Source: Ulota crispa (Eukaryota; Streptophyta; Bryopsida; Orthotrichales; Orthotrichaceae). From it: a DNA stretch of 64,000 nucleotides. The stretch is taken from contig OY987248.1 of assembly GCA_963920765.1 (NCBI GenBank), positions 19,254,539 through 19,318,538 of the forward strand, read 5' to 3'. The notes beneath the pieces are model-generated. The model searched no databases and was not told the DNA's origin. It was given only the letters and a program-made list of their open reading frames with translations. Shown here piece after piece: positions 21,851-34,562 of the stretch. Position 1 is the stretch's first letter, and each line of letters starts with the position of its first letter. The translations under genes were made by a program, and so were the position numbers.

Positions 21851-22669
21851 ATGAATTGTGGACTACAAGTTTGTTTGGTAGGATTTAGGAAAATGCATCT
21901 ATAGTCGTGCAAGCTTCTATGGTACACAAATTTAAAGTGTATTAGTCCACACATTATTATAATGACTTGTGGACTTGTGGTGAATTATTTAAACAACAAT
22001 TTCATGTGAGTTTTTCCATGCCCAATAAAGAACATTAAAAATTTGTAAATTTTCTTTTTAAGTGGCAAAAACATACACATATACTTGTTTCTAGGTGCAC
22101 ATACAATCAAAATTATTAAAATGCTAATAATTTACTTAGGGAGCCCTTACAAATTACAAGCCAATAAAAGTCCGGATTAGGACATTTGGATTCTGATCAC
22201 TTTTATGATGTGAAAAAAAATCACAAAAGCCCTTTTAATGTAGGGTACACTGTTTAAATGAATATCTTAACGTAATGAAAGCTTAAGAAAAATATCTTTG
22301 TCATCACTTGCACATTCAAATTTTTCCCTAAACATAAATAATCCAAATTCACTAATACAAGTGAGACAAGGAGATTATATTGGAATACCCTGATCGTTCC
22401 AATTTATGACATATGTCTTAATTGTATGTCTCATCACTCACGTACACAATGTGGCAAGTTTGATGATTAGAATCAAGTCGAATATGACAACCATGATACT
22501 AGGCATTGAAGCACATAATTGTCCATCCGCTTGCTTTGTTCATCTAATTATGCGCTCGTCTGTCCAATATTGAATTAGGATTCACGATCTTTTGACATAG
22601 TAAATATGGGTTTACTTTGTTCACGTAATTAACTACGTGTGAGCAAGTTGTTTGTTTCCCTGGTAGAAC
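21851..22669. other. AT-rich stretch, nothing recognised
   Basis: No open frame, repeat or motif that I can support. Confidence 0.4.
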
Positions 22670-22672
22670 TAA

Positions 22673-23490
22673 GGGCATCCCCAATTCAGCTGGGATTGGA
22701 GTTGGGTAAACTGTGTCAGACCGTGTCTGACTTTGGTTATGTTGCAAAATAGGGACATTTCCTAGTCAAGTAGCCCCTAATGCAAACAAGTTGTGACACT
22801 CACTAATCATGAGTTTTAATAGTTTTTTTTTAGTGCTTAAGGTAGGAACATCCATAAGCGTGAGTTTAAGCATTATAGGATATATACCCCAATCAAACAA
22901 GCTTGAAAGTAATATTGCTAGATTAGCAAGAAGGAATGAAAAATATTGGCATCAATTTCAAAGTTCCAATTGCAAACATTTCTTCACAAAGATTTTTCAA
23001 AGTCCAAAATCACTGAAAATCCATGGTTGTGAGTAGGAGATGCTAAAAACAATGTGATGGGGCTCTGAAAACCGTCATGCAAGTCACCTACAACCATCAC
23101 TTTGTCACTCATAACCATCGCTTTGTCACCCAAAACCATCACTTAAGTACCTACCACTTTTTTAATATTTATAACATGTTGTCAGCTTGTGAGAGGCGTA
23201 GGTAATGCTTATGGGAGCGGTAATGCTGATGGGTGGTGCTACCTTGTGTGAGGAGATTCATGTCAGAAATATCTGAAATTGCTTGAAATTGCGTTAGAGT
23301 TAGAGCTAGAGTGGTATGTAGGACTCTCCAATTAGTGAAAATATGCAAATGAGGGGCTCTTATGTGAGGAGCCCTAAAAAATGCAATTGCAATTAACTAT
23401 TGCATTGGAGCCCATGTTTTTGCTCAAGCCTTGTTTAACACATTCCACAAGCTTTTGCCTACCTGTGTTGTGGCTGGATTAGGGATGCCC
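22673..23490. mobile_element. PIF/Harbinger-type non-autonomous element, 818 bp
   Basis: The left end GGGCATCCCCAATTCAGC is mirrored on the right (reverse complement GGGCATCCCTAATCCAGC), 16 of 18 positions. TAA flanks both ends (22670-22672 and 23491-23493), the preferred target of PIF/Harbinger (Tourist-like) transposons. Inside, 23085-23150 holds four loose copies of a 20-bp unit around AACCATCACTT. There is no transposase. Confidence 0.8.
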
Positions 23491-23781
23491 TAAAGCACAT
23501 GCCCAAGCAAATGCACCAATTTATGAGTAAACACACCATACCAGTAGTACATGCAAATGTACCAATATGGAGTTTCGGATATCTCAAAAAAACGATGAAC
23601 AAATGGTCGTGAACAAGTTTTTGTTCACTGGTGGATATGCCATCACGACCTCATGAGGTCATTATGGCTTGTTCACATAGTGATTTGGTCAAATTACATA
23701 TTTGAAAGCCCTTAATATATAGACAAAAGCGCTACAATACAGGTGAATGCATAATTTTTTAGCAGATGCGTCAGTGCAAAT

Positions 23782-24690
23782 CACTACAAGAAACCTCTGT
23801 TTTTTATAATGGATTTTTTGAACGTCTACAGGTGATTGCAAGAATGACCTGTACTACATTCTATCCCCTTCACTTTGTGCGGCTTGTTTTTTGCTTGTAA
23901 CTTTTGCAAAAGAAGTCATCTAGACTTGTCCTTTTAGAGTAAAATGAACATGCAAGTTATTGATGTTCAGTAATTTTTTGGTGATTTTTAAAATCATTTT
24001 GCTATTTTTGAGCAACCCCCAAATGGGTGTCTACCTTGGCCATTTTGGGGGGGTTTTAGTACTATTTTGGGTCCAAAAAAGCTTTTCTAGGGCTATAAAT
24101 CAAGGATATTGTTTACAAAGCATGCTTACATGCATTTATAGAAGGGTTTTGCAAAACTATAAATTCCATGGCATCTACATTGTCTCAAAGTGGGCATCCT
24201 ATCTCCCTTCATTGGCAAAATACAAAGAAATTCCTCAACAAAGCAATTGTACCATGTGAATTTGTTTAATGGATTCTCAAATGGCTAGTTTTTATTTTAT
24301 TTTTTTGAATTATTTCACTATTTTCTAAAAAGCAAGAAAAAAATTGGCTTTTTAAGGTGATTTTGTTTTGTGCATAAATTTTAGAATAAAATTTTTCTAT
24401 GTCTAAATTTTCATGAGTATGCTATTTTAAGTGCTTTACAAATTGTCCCTATTTTATTTTATTTTTAAAAAAACTATTCCAAAAGCTCGGTTGTATTATT
24501 AGTACAATTAGTACTAAGGGTGTTTGAGACAAAACAGAGAGGTCATTCTTGCAACTACAAGTAGACTTGTTTTTGTGTTAACAATGACATCAAATATGAC
24601 ATCAAGATGTTAGTTTTAACATCTATTGTAACATAATTCAAGTAAATGTTCAAAAAAATCCGTTATAAAAAACACATGTTTCTTCTAGTG
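23782..24690. mobile_element. CACTA-type element with a nested insertion, 909 bp
   Basis: Left terminus CACTACAAGAAACCTCTG followed by TTTTTTATAATGGATTTTTT; right terminus, reversed, CACTAGAAGAAACATGTG with a similar continuation, so the inverted ends extend over 40 bp. AAT flanks both sides (23779-23781, 24691-24693). A 727-bp element of another family splits its left arm. Confidence 0.82.
23830..24556. mobile_element. Nested element of family Q, copy 1
   Basis: About 90 percent identical along most of its length to 32501-33212. Ends carry inverted TTGCAAGAATGACCT and AGGTCATTCTTGCAA. The arms of the host CACTA-type element resume on both sides. Target duplication is unclear (TA or TAC possible). 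The open frame 23960-24259 inside has no known domain and is shortened in the other copy. Confidence 0.7.
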
Positions 24691-27600
24691 AATGAAAAAC
24701 TACATTAAATAACATGCAAGAGCAACAAAAATAAAACACAACCTCACTAGTCACTATACCAAACTCAAGAAATTGATATTGCAACACAATATTCCAAAAA
24801 ATGAAAAGCATTTAAATTAGATTTGCAATTTGTTTCACCCATAAAGGACCTTGGAGCTAAATTTTCTGAAAATTGCTCCAAAATTACCATTTCTTGTACA
24901 AGTATCAAATTTCATAATAGAAACATTTTTGTACATATGTAAACATAAGATCTTGTAGTACACTAGTTTCAAATATTACAAAAAAGAATTCAAAAATCTC
25001 CACCGTGTAGATTGTAAGATATTTGAGTTTGAATTGACATAAAGGGATTTTTTTGTCCCTACAAAAACTCAGGCACTTGCACTTCACAAGGTCTTATTTG
25101 TATGAAAAGATTTCCAAAATGATTGTAACTCTTTGGATTTTTTCTTCAAGGCAAGTTGGATACATATTTGAAGTTTTTCAAATCATTTGAAATTGTACAA
25201 CACATGGGAAAAAAGTAGTAAGTAATAAAAAGTAAAGAATGATTCAAAACACTAAATTGTTAAGATTTTAATTATGGAACTTAAAAATGCCAATTCCAAT
25301 GGTTGTGATGTTGTAATAAACAATCTACAATCTTTGGTGTTTATTTTATTTTGAAATACTAAAAACAGAGTAAAATAAAAGACTTAACAAAGTTTATTTT
25401 AGAGTAGATAATCCATAATTGCCTACAAACAAATACTCCTCCTAACTTTCATCTCATTGATCAAAATGGAATGATTCAAAGCTTTCCACATTTACATAAA
25501 TCTCCTAAACCAATTTCAAGTTTTTGTTGCTAGAAAGAATGACCTTTTTTAATTTGCCCAGCCTTGAATTGCCTACTTAGAAAAAAATGCAACATATTAA
25601 GCCATGAATTTTTACTCATAATTCCATATGTTGTGAGATTTAGTGCATATGAAAGATATTCCTTGTTCCCACCACCTATTAAAACTTTAGCTTAATATAT
25701 GAAAATCTTCAATCACAAGTACCTATCCAAAATTGCTATGTTGCCAAAAAAAAAGCAGCTTGGTCCTCTTGGGGTTAAATTGGATTCAATATTATAATGG
25801 AAAACAAAACAATAATCTTATAGAAATGTAGTGAGCGTAGTAAATTGAGGCATTTGGAATGCATATTTTAAAGAAAAGTACAAAGAAATGTGAAATAAAG
25901 CTTTGTCATTTTTGTAAAGTAATGTTATTTTATAAAGTAATGTCATCTCCATAGACATACATCAATGGATTCAAATTAAAAAAACATATAATAACAACAA
26001 AAAAAACATGTCTCTTTTGTGAGTCAAAAAACAAGAGTCAATTTCCTTGTACATATGTTTTATAATTTGAAGATTAAGAATGACTTCTAGTCAAGTCAAT
26101 ACAAAACATGCATAGAAAATGGCAATTGCCAAGAAAGCTTTTAAAACACAAGCCTTAAACAATTGAAATTCTAAGAATATCTATTTAACTACAATATTAC
26201 ATGATTTAAGTTTGCATATCTATAAAACATACTTGCACTTCATAATAGAAATTGAATCTAATACAACCAAATATGTAGAGTATAGTTATTAATGTTGAAA
26301 AAATGTCTAAAAAATTTATAATTTTTGTCAAGTTTTTTCTTACAAATTGATCTAAATTCACCAAAAATTTGGTATGAGAGAAAAGGTCAAATGTAAAATC
26401 AACTCGTCTCATTTTTTATTCCAATATTTTTAGCAAGTTGCACAATAAAGTATGAACTTGTATTTGTAGAGTATAAAGAACCTATGATACAACTTTGACA
26501 AGGTCATTGAGCTTGGAAGTTCATATACATTAAAAAAAATTGAAGCCACATGGTATCTTGCATGTTTTTGCTCATTTATCTTTACTATTCTTTGATAAAT
26601 ATATTTGGATGGTTTTTTTCCCTCATATGGCTACAAAGATTCTAGTCATGAGTATTGGTATAGAATGTGCTTCATTTTACAAATTGAAATGGTGCTAGAC
26701 ATTTGCCAATGAACGTTGTTGCGGAGGATGTTGTGTTGATGACATTTATTAATAATGTCAAGCAAAGAGAATATGAGCAAATGAATTCTTGCAGCATGTA
26801 TTCATTGTTGTGTGTTCCTTATCATCCGAGCTCAAATCAAATGCTTTTTTTACTTCACTATACTTGAGTATGAGAGAAACTTGTCCTAATGACTATTCCA
26901 CAATGAGTCAATGATATGTATGTCCATAATGATTGCTCCACAATGATTATGAATGTCCATAATGACAAAAATTGAGTCATCTAATAGTCATTGTGAACAT
27001 TTGCAATATTTTTTCCTAGTTTCTCAAGGCTTTCAATACCTAATAGTCATACTTTGATCAAATAATCTACAAGGATCTACCATTCTACTAAAGATTATAT
27101 TCCTCCACAGAGTATAGATGTGAAATTGAAAAAATGTATAATCTCCAAATGCAGTGTAAGACAAGTACCAGCAATCTTTCAATCAAAATCTCATTTGATT
27201 TTGCCAGAAAATATTTAAAGATTGATGATGGAAAATGTAAACAAATATTCTTCAAAATACTCTTTGTTTGTGCCAACCACACCTTTTATATTTTTCCATA
27301 TCCCCTTTTAAGATTAGCCTTGAAATCTCTATCTATACTTTATTTCACAATCATTACTTAAAAGTGGGACCTAATCAACACTATCACATACATTTGAACG
27401 TCTTAATTTGCACAATTTGACAAAATTGTGCTAATTGAGATGTGTTATGTTAATTAGTATGTCTCAATTTGGAATAGTGAATGATTGTTTTAGTAACACC
27501 ATGCCATGGTATTTTTTTGAATTGTGATGTAGAACATTTTTGGCATGCAATTTGAATTACTTCCAAATTTTTAAAGTAAATCCTTTAGTTCATCGATAAG

Positions 27601-29147
27601 CATCTCCCATTTCTTCTTTTTGTGAATTACTTTGAATCCTTGGTTCATGACATTGCTAGAAAAAGTGGTGACAATCCAAACCATACACTTTCTATGATAT
27701 CAATAGTCAATGCGTTTGTTGAATTCTTTAGATGCATCCAATTTGTTAGTTATCTGTTGACATACATCAAAATAAATTTGTTCATACACATTTTACATTT
27801 TCATACCAAAGAATATTCTTTCCAAAATATTTAAAGATTACTCATGATTGAGTCATTAGTAGAAAAACTAGTATCCAAGTCATCCACAAAATAACATAGA
27901 CATATAGATTTTTGAATTGTCAATTTGAATAACTGACACCAAACAACAATTTGTGTGTTGATTGTTACTATGTGGGATGTTGGTTTTCTCAAAGTGTCCC
28001 AGTCTAACAATCAGATTTCAAACCAACAACTGAATTTTTTATTGCTTTAATCCATTTTTCATGAGTTGCTTACATAATTTATAATGTGCTTGAAAAAGAC
28101 AAAAGTGGATTCATAGTCACACAATATACAAGTGAGAAATATCCATCATGCTATTTATGGCTAAAGGTGATATTGTATGTGATTGCTAACAAATATTTTC
28201 TAGCAATTTCTATTAGTATAATTGGCAAAATTTCATTGTTGGTTCTCTAAATGCAACCATTTATTGTGGGCTAATATTTTCATTACACTTGTCACAAGCT
28301 TACTAGTTACTACCCATTTTCTTGGATGTTTTGGAGCACTTCAAAATTATGTTATTTATACCTTTGTATCACCCTAGTATTAAGAGAAGCACTAGGCTCT
28401 TAAATTCCTATGACAATGATAGATGCTTTGGTTTTTTATATTCACAAAAATCTTAGTAAAATGACCAACAACTATGATAGATTTCTCCTCCCATCTCTAT
28501 CAAAAATGTAGATAAAGTTATCATTCACTATAGTCTATATGAACAATACTGATTACCTCTATATTACTAATGACAAATATCATTTGAAAACTATTTCTTA
28601 TCAAACATCTACTTTGCAACTTCCACTTAAGAGTTGTGACTAGTAAATAATTGACACTTAAGAAGAAAAATGAAGCAATTGTATCCTTGCAAATAACTAC
28701 CAAAACAAATTTGGACAACACGCTTAATGTCATCAATTACTTTTGTATTTATCTTTGTCTATGCATCCTTTGAAACAACATTTTGTCATAAATTATAGTT
28801 AATAAATTTTTTATGCTTGTTGCTTCTAAGAAGAACTTTATTCTCTAATATTCCACTTCTATAGCACATATTTATCATTATTGTTATTACATGGGCAACT
28901 CATTAATATCCCACAATTCTGCAATAATATTGTTGCTTTCATTTTTATTCATGTGGCTCTCTAATGTGTCAGCAAATCATTTTGTAGGAGTTCCTTCCTC
29001 TTTTTCTAGCATAGTCTTTAGCATTGTCCTCATAATTGTTACATCCACAAAAAAGTGCATATTTTTGTTCCTAGATTGTAATATACAAAATTATGCTATC
29101 TCAATATGTCCTTAGCATGATTCTTTTTGCTCATATTTTTTATAAAA
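24691..29147. other. Long AT-rich gene desert
   Basis: 4.4 kb of very AT-rich DNA with only short motif-free frames on either strand. I looked for copia, LINE and transposase motifs and found none. A/T homopolymers are frequent. Confidence 0.5.
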
Positions 29148-29316
29148 CATAAGAAATTCATGTTTTATATAACATTTTTTTTGGACTTCCACTTATTTTG
29201 ATGTTACAATTGATGTTAAAATTAACATCTTGATGTTATGTTTGATGTCATTGTTAACTTAAAAACAAGTGGACATCCAAAAAAATTATTATAAAAAATA
29301 TGGATTTTTTATAGTG
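29148..29316. mobile_element. Degenerate CACTA-type MITE, uninterrupted relative of 23782-24690
   Basis: Read on the minus strand it starts CACTATAAAAAATCCAT and continues through GTTAACAATGACATCAAA and AACATCAAGATGTTA, the same internal wording as the right arm at 24575-24690. The Q insertion is absent, so it shows the empty state. Its left terminus is eroded. Confidence 0.6.
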
Positions 29317-31430
29317 ATTACCATCATCTCTTTATGAAATGTCAAATTCATGCAATTTCTTGTCAAATTTAGCTATTTTTATTGAGTGTTACCTTGAATT
29401 TTGATTGTAATGAAATCTTGTCTAAAATGGGCTAGCATTTGCAACATAGTTATCAAATTATGTAAATTTTCAAGATGTTGATTTACTTTCAACAAATAAA
29501 TGCTCAGCTGGTTGAAGTACCTTTGAAAAGCTCATTTGTCTGCAATGGCTATTTCTTTGATTTGAAAGTGGAAATCTTCATGAAGCACAATGGTTGGTTG
29601 TTTGCCATGAGTCATTGTAAACTTACTATGGAATGTTCATTTGCATGAATTTTCTATGGACTTGATTAATTTGACGTGAATTTTTCATAACCGCTATCGG
29701 ATTGAGAGGAGCACGTTTTGAAAACACGTAGGGTGTTTTGCTGTGATCGTACGTTGTTGACTAAAATTGTTGTCGGTCTTGACCTTTACTCTTCAAATCT
29801 TCAGTCTTTAGTCTTCCGTTGGCCTATTCTGTGGCTGGCTCTAGAGGTACAAAGATCAAGGTAGGGATAAAAGTCCATCAAATACAGGACGGATAGATTG
29901 AGACAGCAAACACAAGCTACCGTTCATATGACGGGATCCTAAAATCAAATTCACGATCTGCCCAAAACTACAGATTGTGAGAACAAAACAAGTCTCAATC
30001 ATGTAGATGATCAATTCCACTTTGTCAGCACAACAATAAATGGGGTTAAGTTGGTTTAATCCAAATTGCCCGCAACAAGATTTACAAAACATAATAGAAA
30101 TGAATTAACAAACGAGCTTTCAAAATCGGCTAAGAATAACAAAGCCAAATTTCATACATACATAAAAATTAAACCCAAAACATTCCTTTTGAAGTCTTCA
30201 TATCTTCAAATCTTTAAGTCTTCATGTTTTAATAAAAACAATGGGAAAAATCACAAATAACAAGTTCTAGAAAGGCTGCAACTTTCTATCTAGTGCCACA
30301 GATGGCTCAAAGATCCAAATGCTAAGTATAATAACAATTTGAAAAGCTCTTTTAACCTTCTAACATCCCTTCAAATTTCAATTCAATTTAAGCTACTTTC
30401 TAAAAGTTATGTTAGTTCAAAGTAGAGACTTTTTTTCTTCCTTGTAAACTAAACACTGCCTCTATAAACCTCTATAATATTTGTTCTACACATCACCCAT
30501 AGAAATAAAATATTAATTTCAAAATATGATACCACTGGCTACAATTCTTAAAAACTTCACTTCAAAATAAAACTCTGTCCAAAAGTTCTAATCAATCAAA
30601 GTGTAGGTCTCAATTTTTTAGAGAGCATCTAAACCCCTAACTTCTACCCATTATAACTTCTTCAATAAGACTCCAAATGAAATGATTGAAAATAATTTAG
30701 AAAGCTATAACAACAAACTATTATTTTTGAAATTTTAAAAAGAAAATTTAATACTATCCAAAAGTTGTAGCTCTTCAAAGTTTTGGCCTTCTCCTAACAA
30801 AAAGGCAAACACCTTCAATCTTTCACACCTCTATAACTTTCTCTTTCAAGCTTCAAATCTCAATTTTAAGGACTTTTTAAAAAACTAAGTTTAGGTAAAC
30901 ACTCCTGCCAAATTCTGTTGCAAAAGGATATACAAATCATAAACTATAGCTTATCAAAGTTTCAGCCTTTCTTCATAGTTTGACTTTTTGACTCCAAAAT
31001 TCAAACATTCATAATTTTTGCATCACAATTCTAAATCAAACTTGCAAACTCATTTTGGTAATCACACAAAGAACAAATTTTCCAAATTTCAATTCAAAAT
31101 CATGTATACAGAGAAAGTTTTTTCACATCAAAGTTTTAAGATTTCTTCCATCTTCCCACCAACACTTATATACTAACTTCCAATAACTAATGAATCTCTC
31201 TTCTTTAATTTTGACCCTATCTAAAGTGGAGAGGTGGAGCACATTAACCCATGTCTTTCTCCATTATAATTCCACTATAGATGCTAAATCCTTTTTTTTT
31301 CACACATTTCATCATCTAGATAAACATATAAAAACAATAAAACTACAAAATAAATACCATCGTAAAATGGCCACGTGCCCTTGCAAGCATATAATAGCGT
31401 CAAATATTTGTCTTCAGTGGCCAAGTCGTG
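29317..31430. other. AT-rich stretch, nothing recognised
   Basis: Only motif-free short frames. 29640-29850 is somewhat less AT-rich but shows no gene. Confidence 0.4.
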
Positions 31431-31570
31431 GACTTGGTTCGTTAGTGAAGTGGTCGTCTCTGACTATCCGCCAGTTCGAATTTGAACTCCATTGGACTCG
31501 TCAAGTATTGATAGCGGCCCACGGTTTGGCAACTAGTGAGGCAAGAAATTGGCCCAGCTAACCCGCTATC
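31431..31570 (+). mobile_element. tRNA-derived SINE head (candidate)
   Basis: TAGTGAAGTGG at 31443-31453 fits the polymerase III A box, and GTTCGAATT at 31474-31482 fits the B box except for its last base, at a spacing of about 30 bp as in tRNA-derived SINEs. No cloverleaf with acceptor stem forms. The 3' end is not defined. Confidence 0.4.
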
Positions 31571-32500
31571 TATTTCCCTGAGTTGTGCATGTGAGAAGAC
31601 AGCGCAGCATACTAGAATCTATAACTGCTGCGTTATCACCAAACTGTGGTTCTCACCACAACTACCCCTTTTGCCTCGACTGTTGATTTATTGAAATCAA
31701 CACAAATATAAATAAATAACAAATGCCTGCATTAAGGAAGGATCTCCATTAGGATACTGTTTGCTTGGTTTACTATGAACTTATCATAGAATGTTATTTT
31801 GCTGTAAATTTGTTGAAGTCATTTGGTAGGTTCATTGTGATTTTGTTTAAAATGTTAATTTGCAAAAATGTGTTGTAAGCTTATTTGATTTATTATGATT
31901 GTTTTGTAAGTTTCTACTTCCTAATATTCACTAAGTACTCATAATTCTTTTTTTTTTAATGATTAAAGAAATTTCAATAAATTTTATTAGCAAAATTAAA
32001 AAATGAAAGGCATAAAGATAGAATTGGAAGAAATAATCAAATATAATATTTGTAACTTAATTTTCTTATGATTCTAATTATTCAAAATAAAAAGCATAAA
32101 AGAAAAACTTAATTATAATTCACCCAAAGTTAATATTAGATCATTGGCAAAAATAGGTTCTAAACAAATAAACAAAACAAATCAAGTCCATAATTTGTTA
32201 ATTAAATTTAATATCATCAGGCAATCTAAGCAAAAACAAGAGATTTATGAATTCAAAAGTGGCCACTTCATCTACCACAATGGAAGATTATATTTTCTTC
32301 ATTGGTCATCAAATTCAATCTTATTAGTGACCTAGTTAAAATGGAAAATATAGCAAAAAAAAATTTATAATTTAAAAAATAAACAAGGAAGTAAATTTGT
32401 AGTCAATAATATAAAAAATGGTGCCTTCGACTAAAAACTATCCTAGTAGTCTAATAGCAAAATTGGTTTGAAAAATTCCTTAGCAATCAAAAGATGTTAT
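31571..32500. other. AT-rich stretch, nothing recognised
   Basis: No supported gene or structured repeat. Confidence 0.4.
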
Positions 32501-33212
32501 AGGTGATTGCAAGAAACACTTGTACTACTTTTGTCCCCTTCACCTCTTGCAAGTGTTTTTTGGCTTGTAACTTTTGCGCAGCAAGTTCTTTTGAGCTAAA
32601 ATTTCAGAAAAAGGTACATGTCATAGTTGTAAACCTTCTACAAGTTTTGCAGTTTTTTTAAATTATTTTATTATTTTTGAACATCCCCCAAATAGGTATC
32701 TACCTTGGCCATTTTGGGGGGTTTTAGTACTATTTTTGGGTGCAAGAAAGCTTTTCTAGGGCTATAAATCAAGGATGTTGTTTACGGAGCACGCTTACAT
32801 GCATTTATAGAAGGATTTTGCAAAATTATAAATTCCATGACATCTACATTGTCTCAAAGTGGGCATCCTATCTCCTTTCATTGGCAAAATACAAAGAAAT
32901 TCCTCAACAAAGCAATTGTACCATGTGAATGTGTTTAATGGGTTCTCAAATGACTAGTTTTTATTTTATTTTTTTGAATTATTTCACTATTTTCTAAAAA
33001 GCAAGAAAGAAATTGGCTTTTTGTTGGTGATTTTGTTTTGTACATAACTTTTAGAATAAAATTTTTCTAGGTTTGAATATGTTATTTTAAATTCTTTACA
33101 AATTGTCCCTATTTTATTTTATTTTTTAAAAAATTATTTCAAAAGCTCATAGTACTACATAGTACCAGTTTTAAGGGTGTTTGAGACAAAACTGTGAAGT
33201 GTTTCTTGCAAC
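32501..33212. mobile_element. Element of family Q, copy 2
   Basis: Begins AGGTGATTGCAAGAAACACTT and ends AAGTGTTTCTTGCAAC, so the inverted ends are TTGCAAGAA plus six bases. The inner bases after TTGCAAGAA differ from copy 1 (ACACTT against TGACCT), and both ends of each copy changed in step. It stands alone here rather than inside another element. Confidence 0.7.
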
Positions 33213-33387
33213 TATCCTTATTCAATTCCAATTATCCTAATTTTTATGGTTTTGAATCAACATTGGTTTAGTATCTTCGAGGTTTGATTTTAGCAAAATA
33301 AAAAAATTATTTCTCAAGTATTTTTTAAGTATTGAGAAGGTCTATCTTTTAAATTGTATAGGTTAGATCTTGATCCAAAATAGTAAT

Positions 33388-34562
33388 CTAAACCTTAAAT
33401 GACCATAGGGCATAGTATATACGTTGCCGTATAATTGGCATTTTCTACCAATAAGAAGTTTTGATTTGGGATCTCAAGGAGCTCACTAGAACCGCTTTGA
33501 TCTATTCTCTAACTTCTTTGTTGATTTCAAATGTAGTAGAGGTGTGGATCCATTCCAAATACAAGAAAAACACCTTGTATTGTCATTTGAAGATTATGTG
33601 TTAATACTTTAACACCTTGTGTTGAATAAAAGGAATTTAGTGGTGGGACCAAAGTACAAATAGGTTCTGTAAACTAGATTTTGTCTTTTTCTATAAAAAC
33701 CCAGGAAACACTAGTATAGGGGTTCTTTATAGGGAATGGTGGAAACAGTCTATTGTTTTGTAACTAAAGTCACTTTCAAATAGAAATTAGTTTAAAAGGT
33801 TTAAATATAAGGAAAATACTCTTATTCCCAAGTTAGTTGCACTCGCTTGCAGTCCATTACTCATGTATTAGACACAATGAATGAAGTCACAGTCCTATCT
33901 AGTGTTCTAAGGGAGGTCAAATAATTTTGGTCAAATAGTCAAGTTGGTCAATTTGACTTTATGCATGCTCTATATACACCTAATCAAAATGCCAAGATAA
34001 TATTTGAATTTATAGTATTTATAATTTTGTTATTATTCCTTTTTAGGTTTTTAGTCAATAAATCCAATCACCGCTTCTTTTCAAAGTTTTTTTCTTTTTC
34101 ATTATTATCTAATGCAAATGCCTAATGTGTCAGTCTTTTAGGGCAATATCACAATTGGCAATTATTCTCAGTTTGCACAATTAAATAGATTAGAAGACTT
34201 ACAGAGTGGTACGCATTTTAGGCTTCTTGGTCAATTGTCCACTTGTACACATTAACATCTACATGCAACAGTTAGTAAACAATTCTTTTTGTTTATATTC
34301 AAGAATTGTATATTAAAAATAATGTGTAAAATCAATTAATACTATGAATTTAGTATATGTTTAACCCTTAAACATCCATAGTAAAGGTATAGTATACATA
34401 ATGGTATATAATTGTTATTTTATAACCAACAAAAAGTTTTAATTTGGGATCTTGACTAGCTTACTAGAATAGTATTGATCTATATTCTAGCTTCTTTGTT
34501 GATCTTAAATATAATAAAGGTGTGGATGCATTCCAAATACAAGAAAAATACATTGTATTGTA
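33388..34562. repeat. Direct repeat pair R3 (33388-33600 and 34363-34562)
   Basis: The two blocks of about 200 bp share AGTTTTGATTTGGGATCT-like wording, TTCTTTGTTGAT and GGTGTGGATCCATTCCAA-like wording and end in ACCTTGTATTGT or ACATTGTATTGT. They flank about 770 bp. LTRs of a small non-coding element (TRIM) were considered, but no primer site or purine tract is visible. Confidence 0.5.
33665..34330 (+). repeat. Dispersed repeat R4, copy 1
   Basis: About 650 bp match 40135-40790 in the same orientation, roughly 70-75 percent alike. Landmarks: GGGTTCTTT, GTCACTTTCAAATAGA, CAGTCCTATCTAGTGTTCTA, ATGCATGCTCT, AATAAATCCAATCAC and CCTAATGTGTCAGT. It is non-coding. Confidence 0.6.

Noticed and set aside
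23960-24259. 99-codon frame in family Q
   Set aside because: The second copy (32740-32928) preserves only part of it, and no domain is recognisable.
26206-28736. Possible copia or LINE remnant in the AT-rich desert
   Set aside because: I looked on both strands for RT, integrase and endonuclease motifs and found none that could be supported.
31443-31482. tRNA gene
   Set aside because: A and B boxes are present but no acceptor stem or anticodon arm forms; SINE head is the better reading. The same applies at 37529-37582.
33388-34562. TRIM-type LTR element
   Set aside because: Direct repeats flank the interior, but no tRNA primer site follows the first and no purine tract precedes the second.
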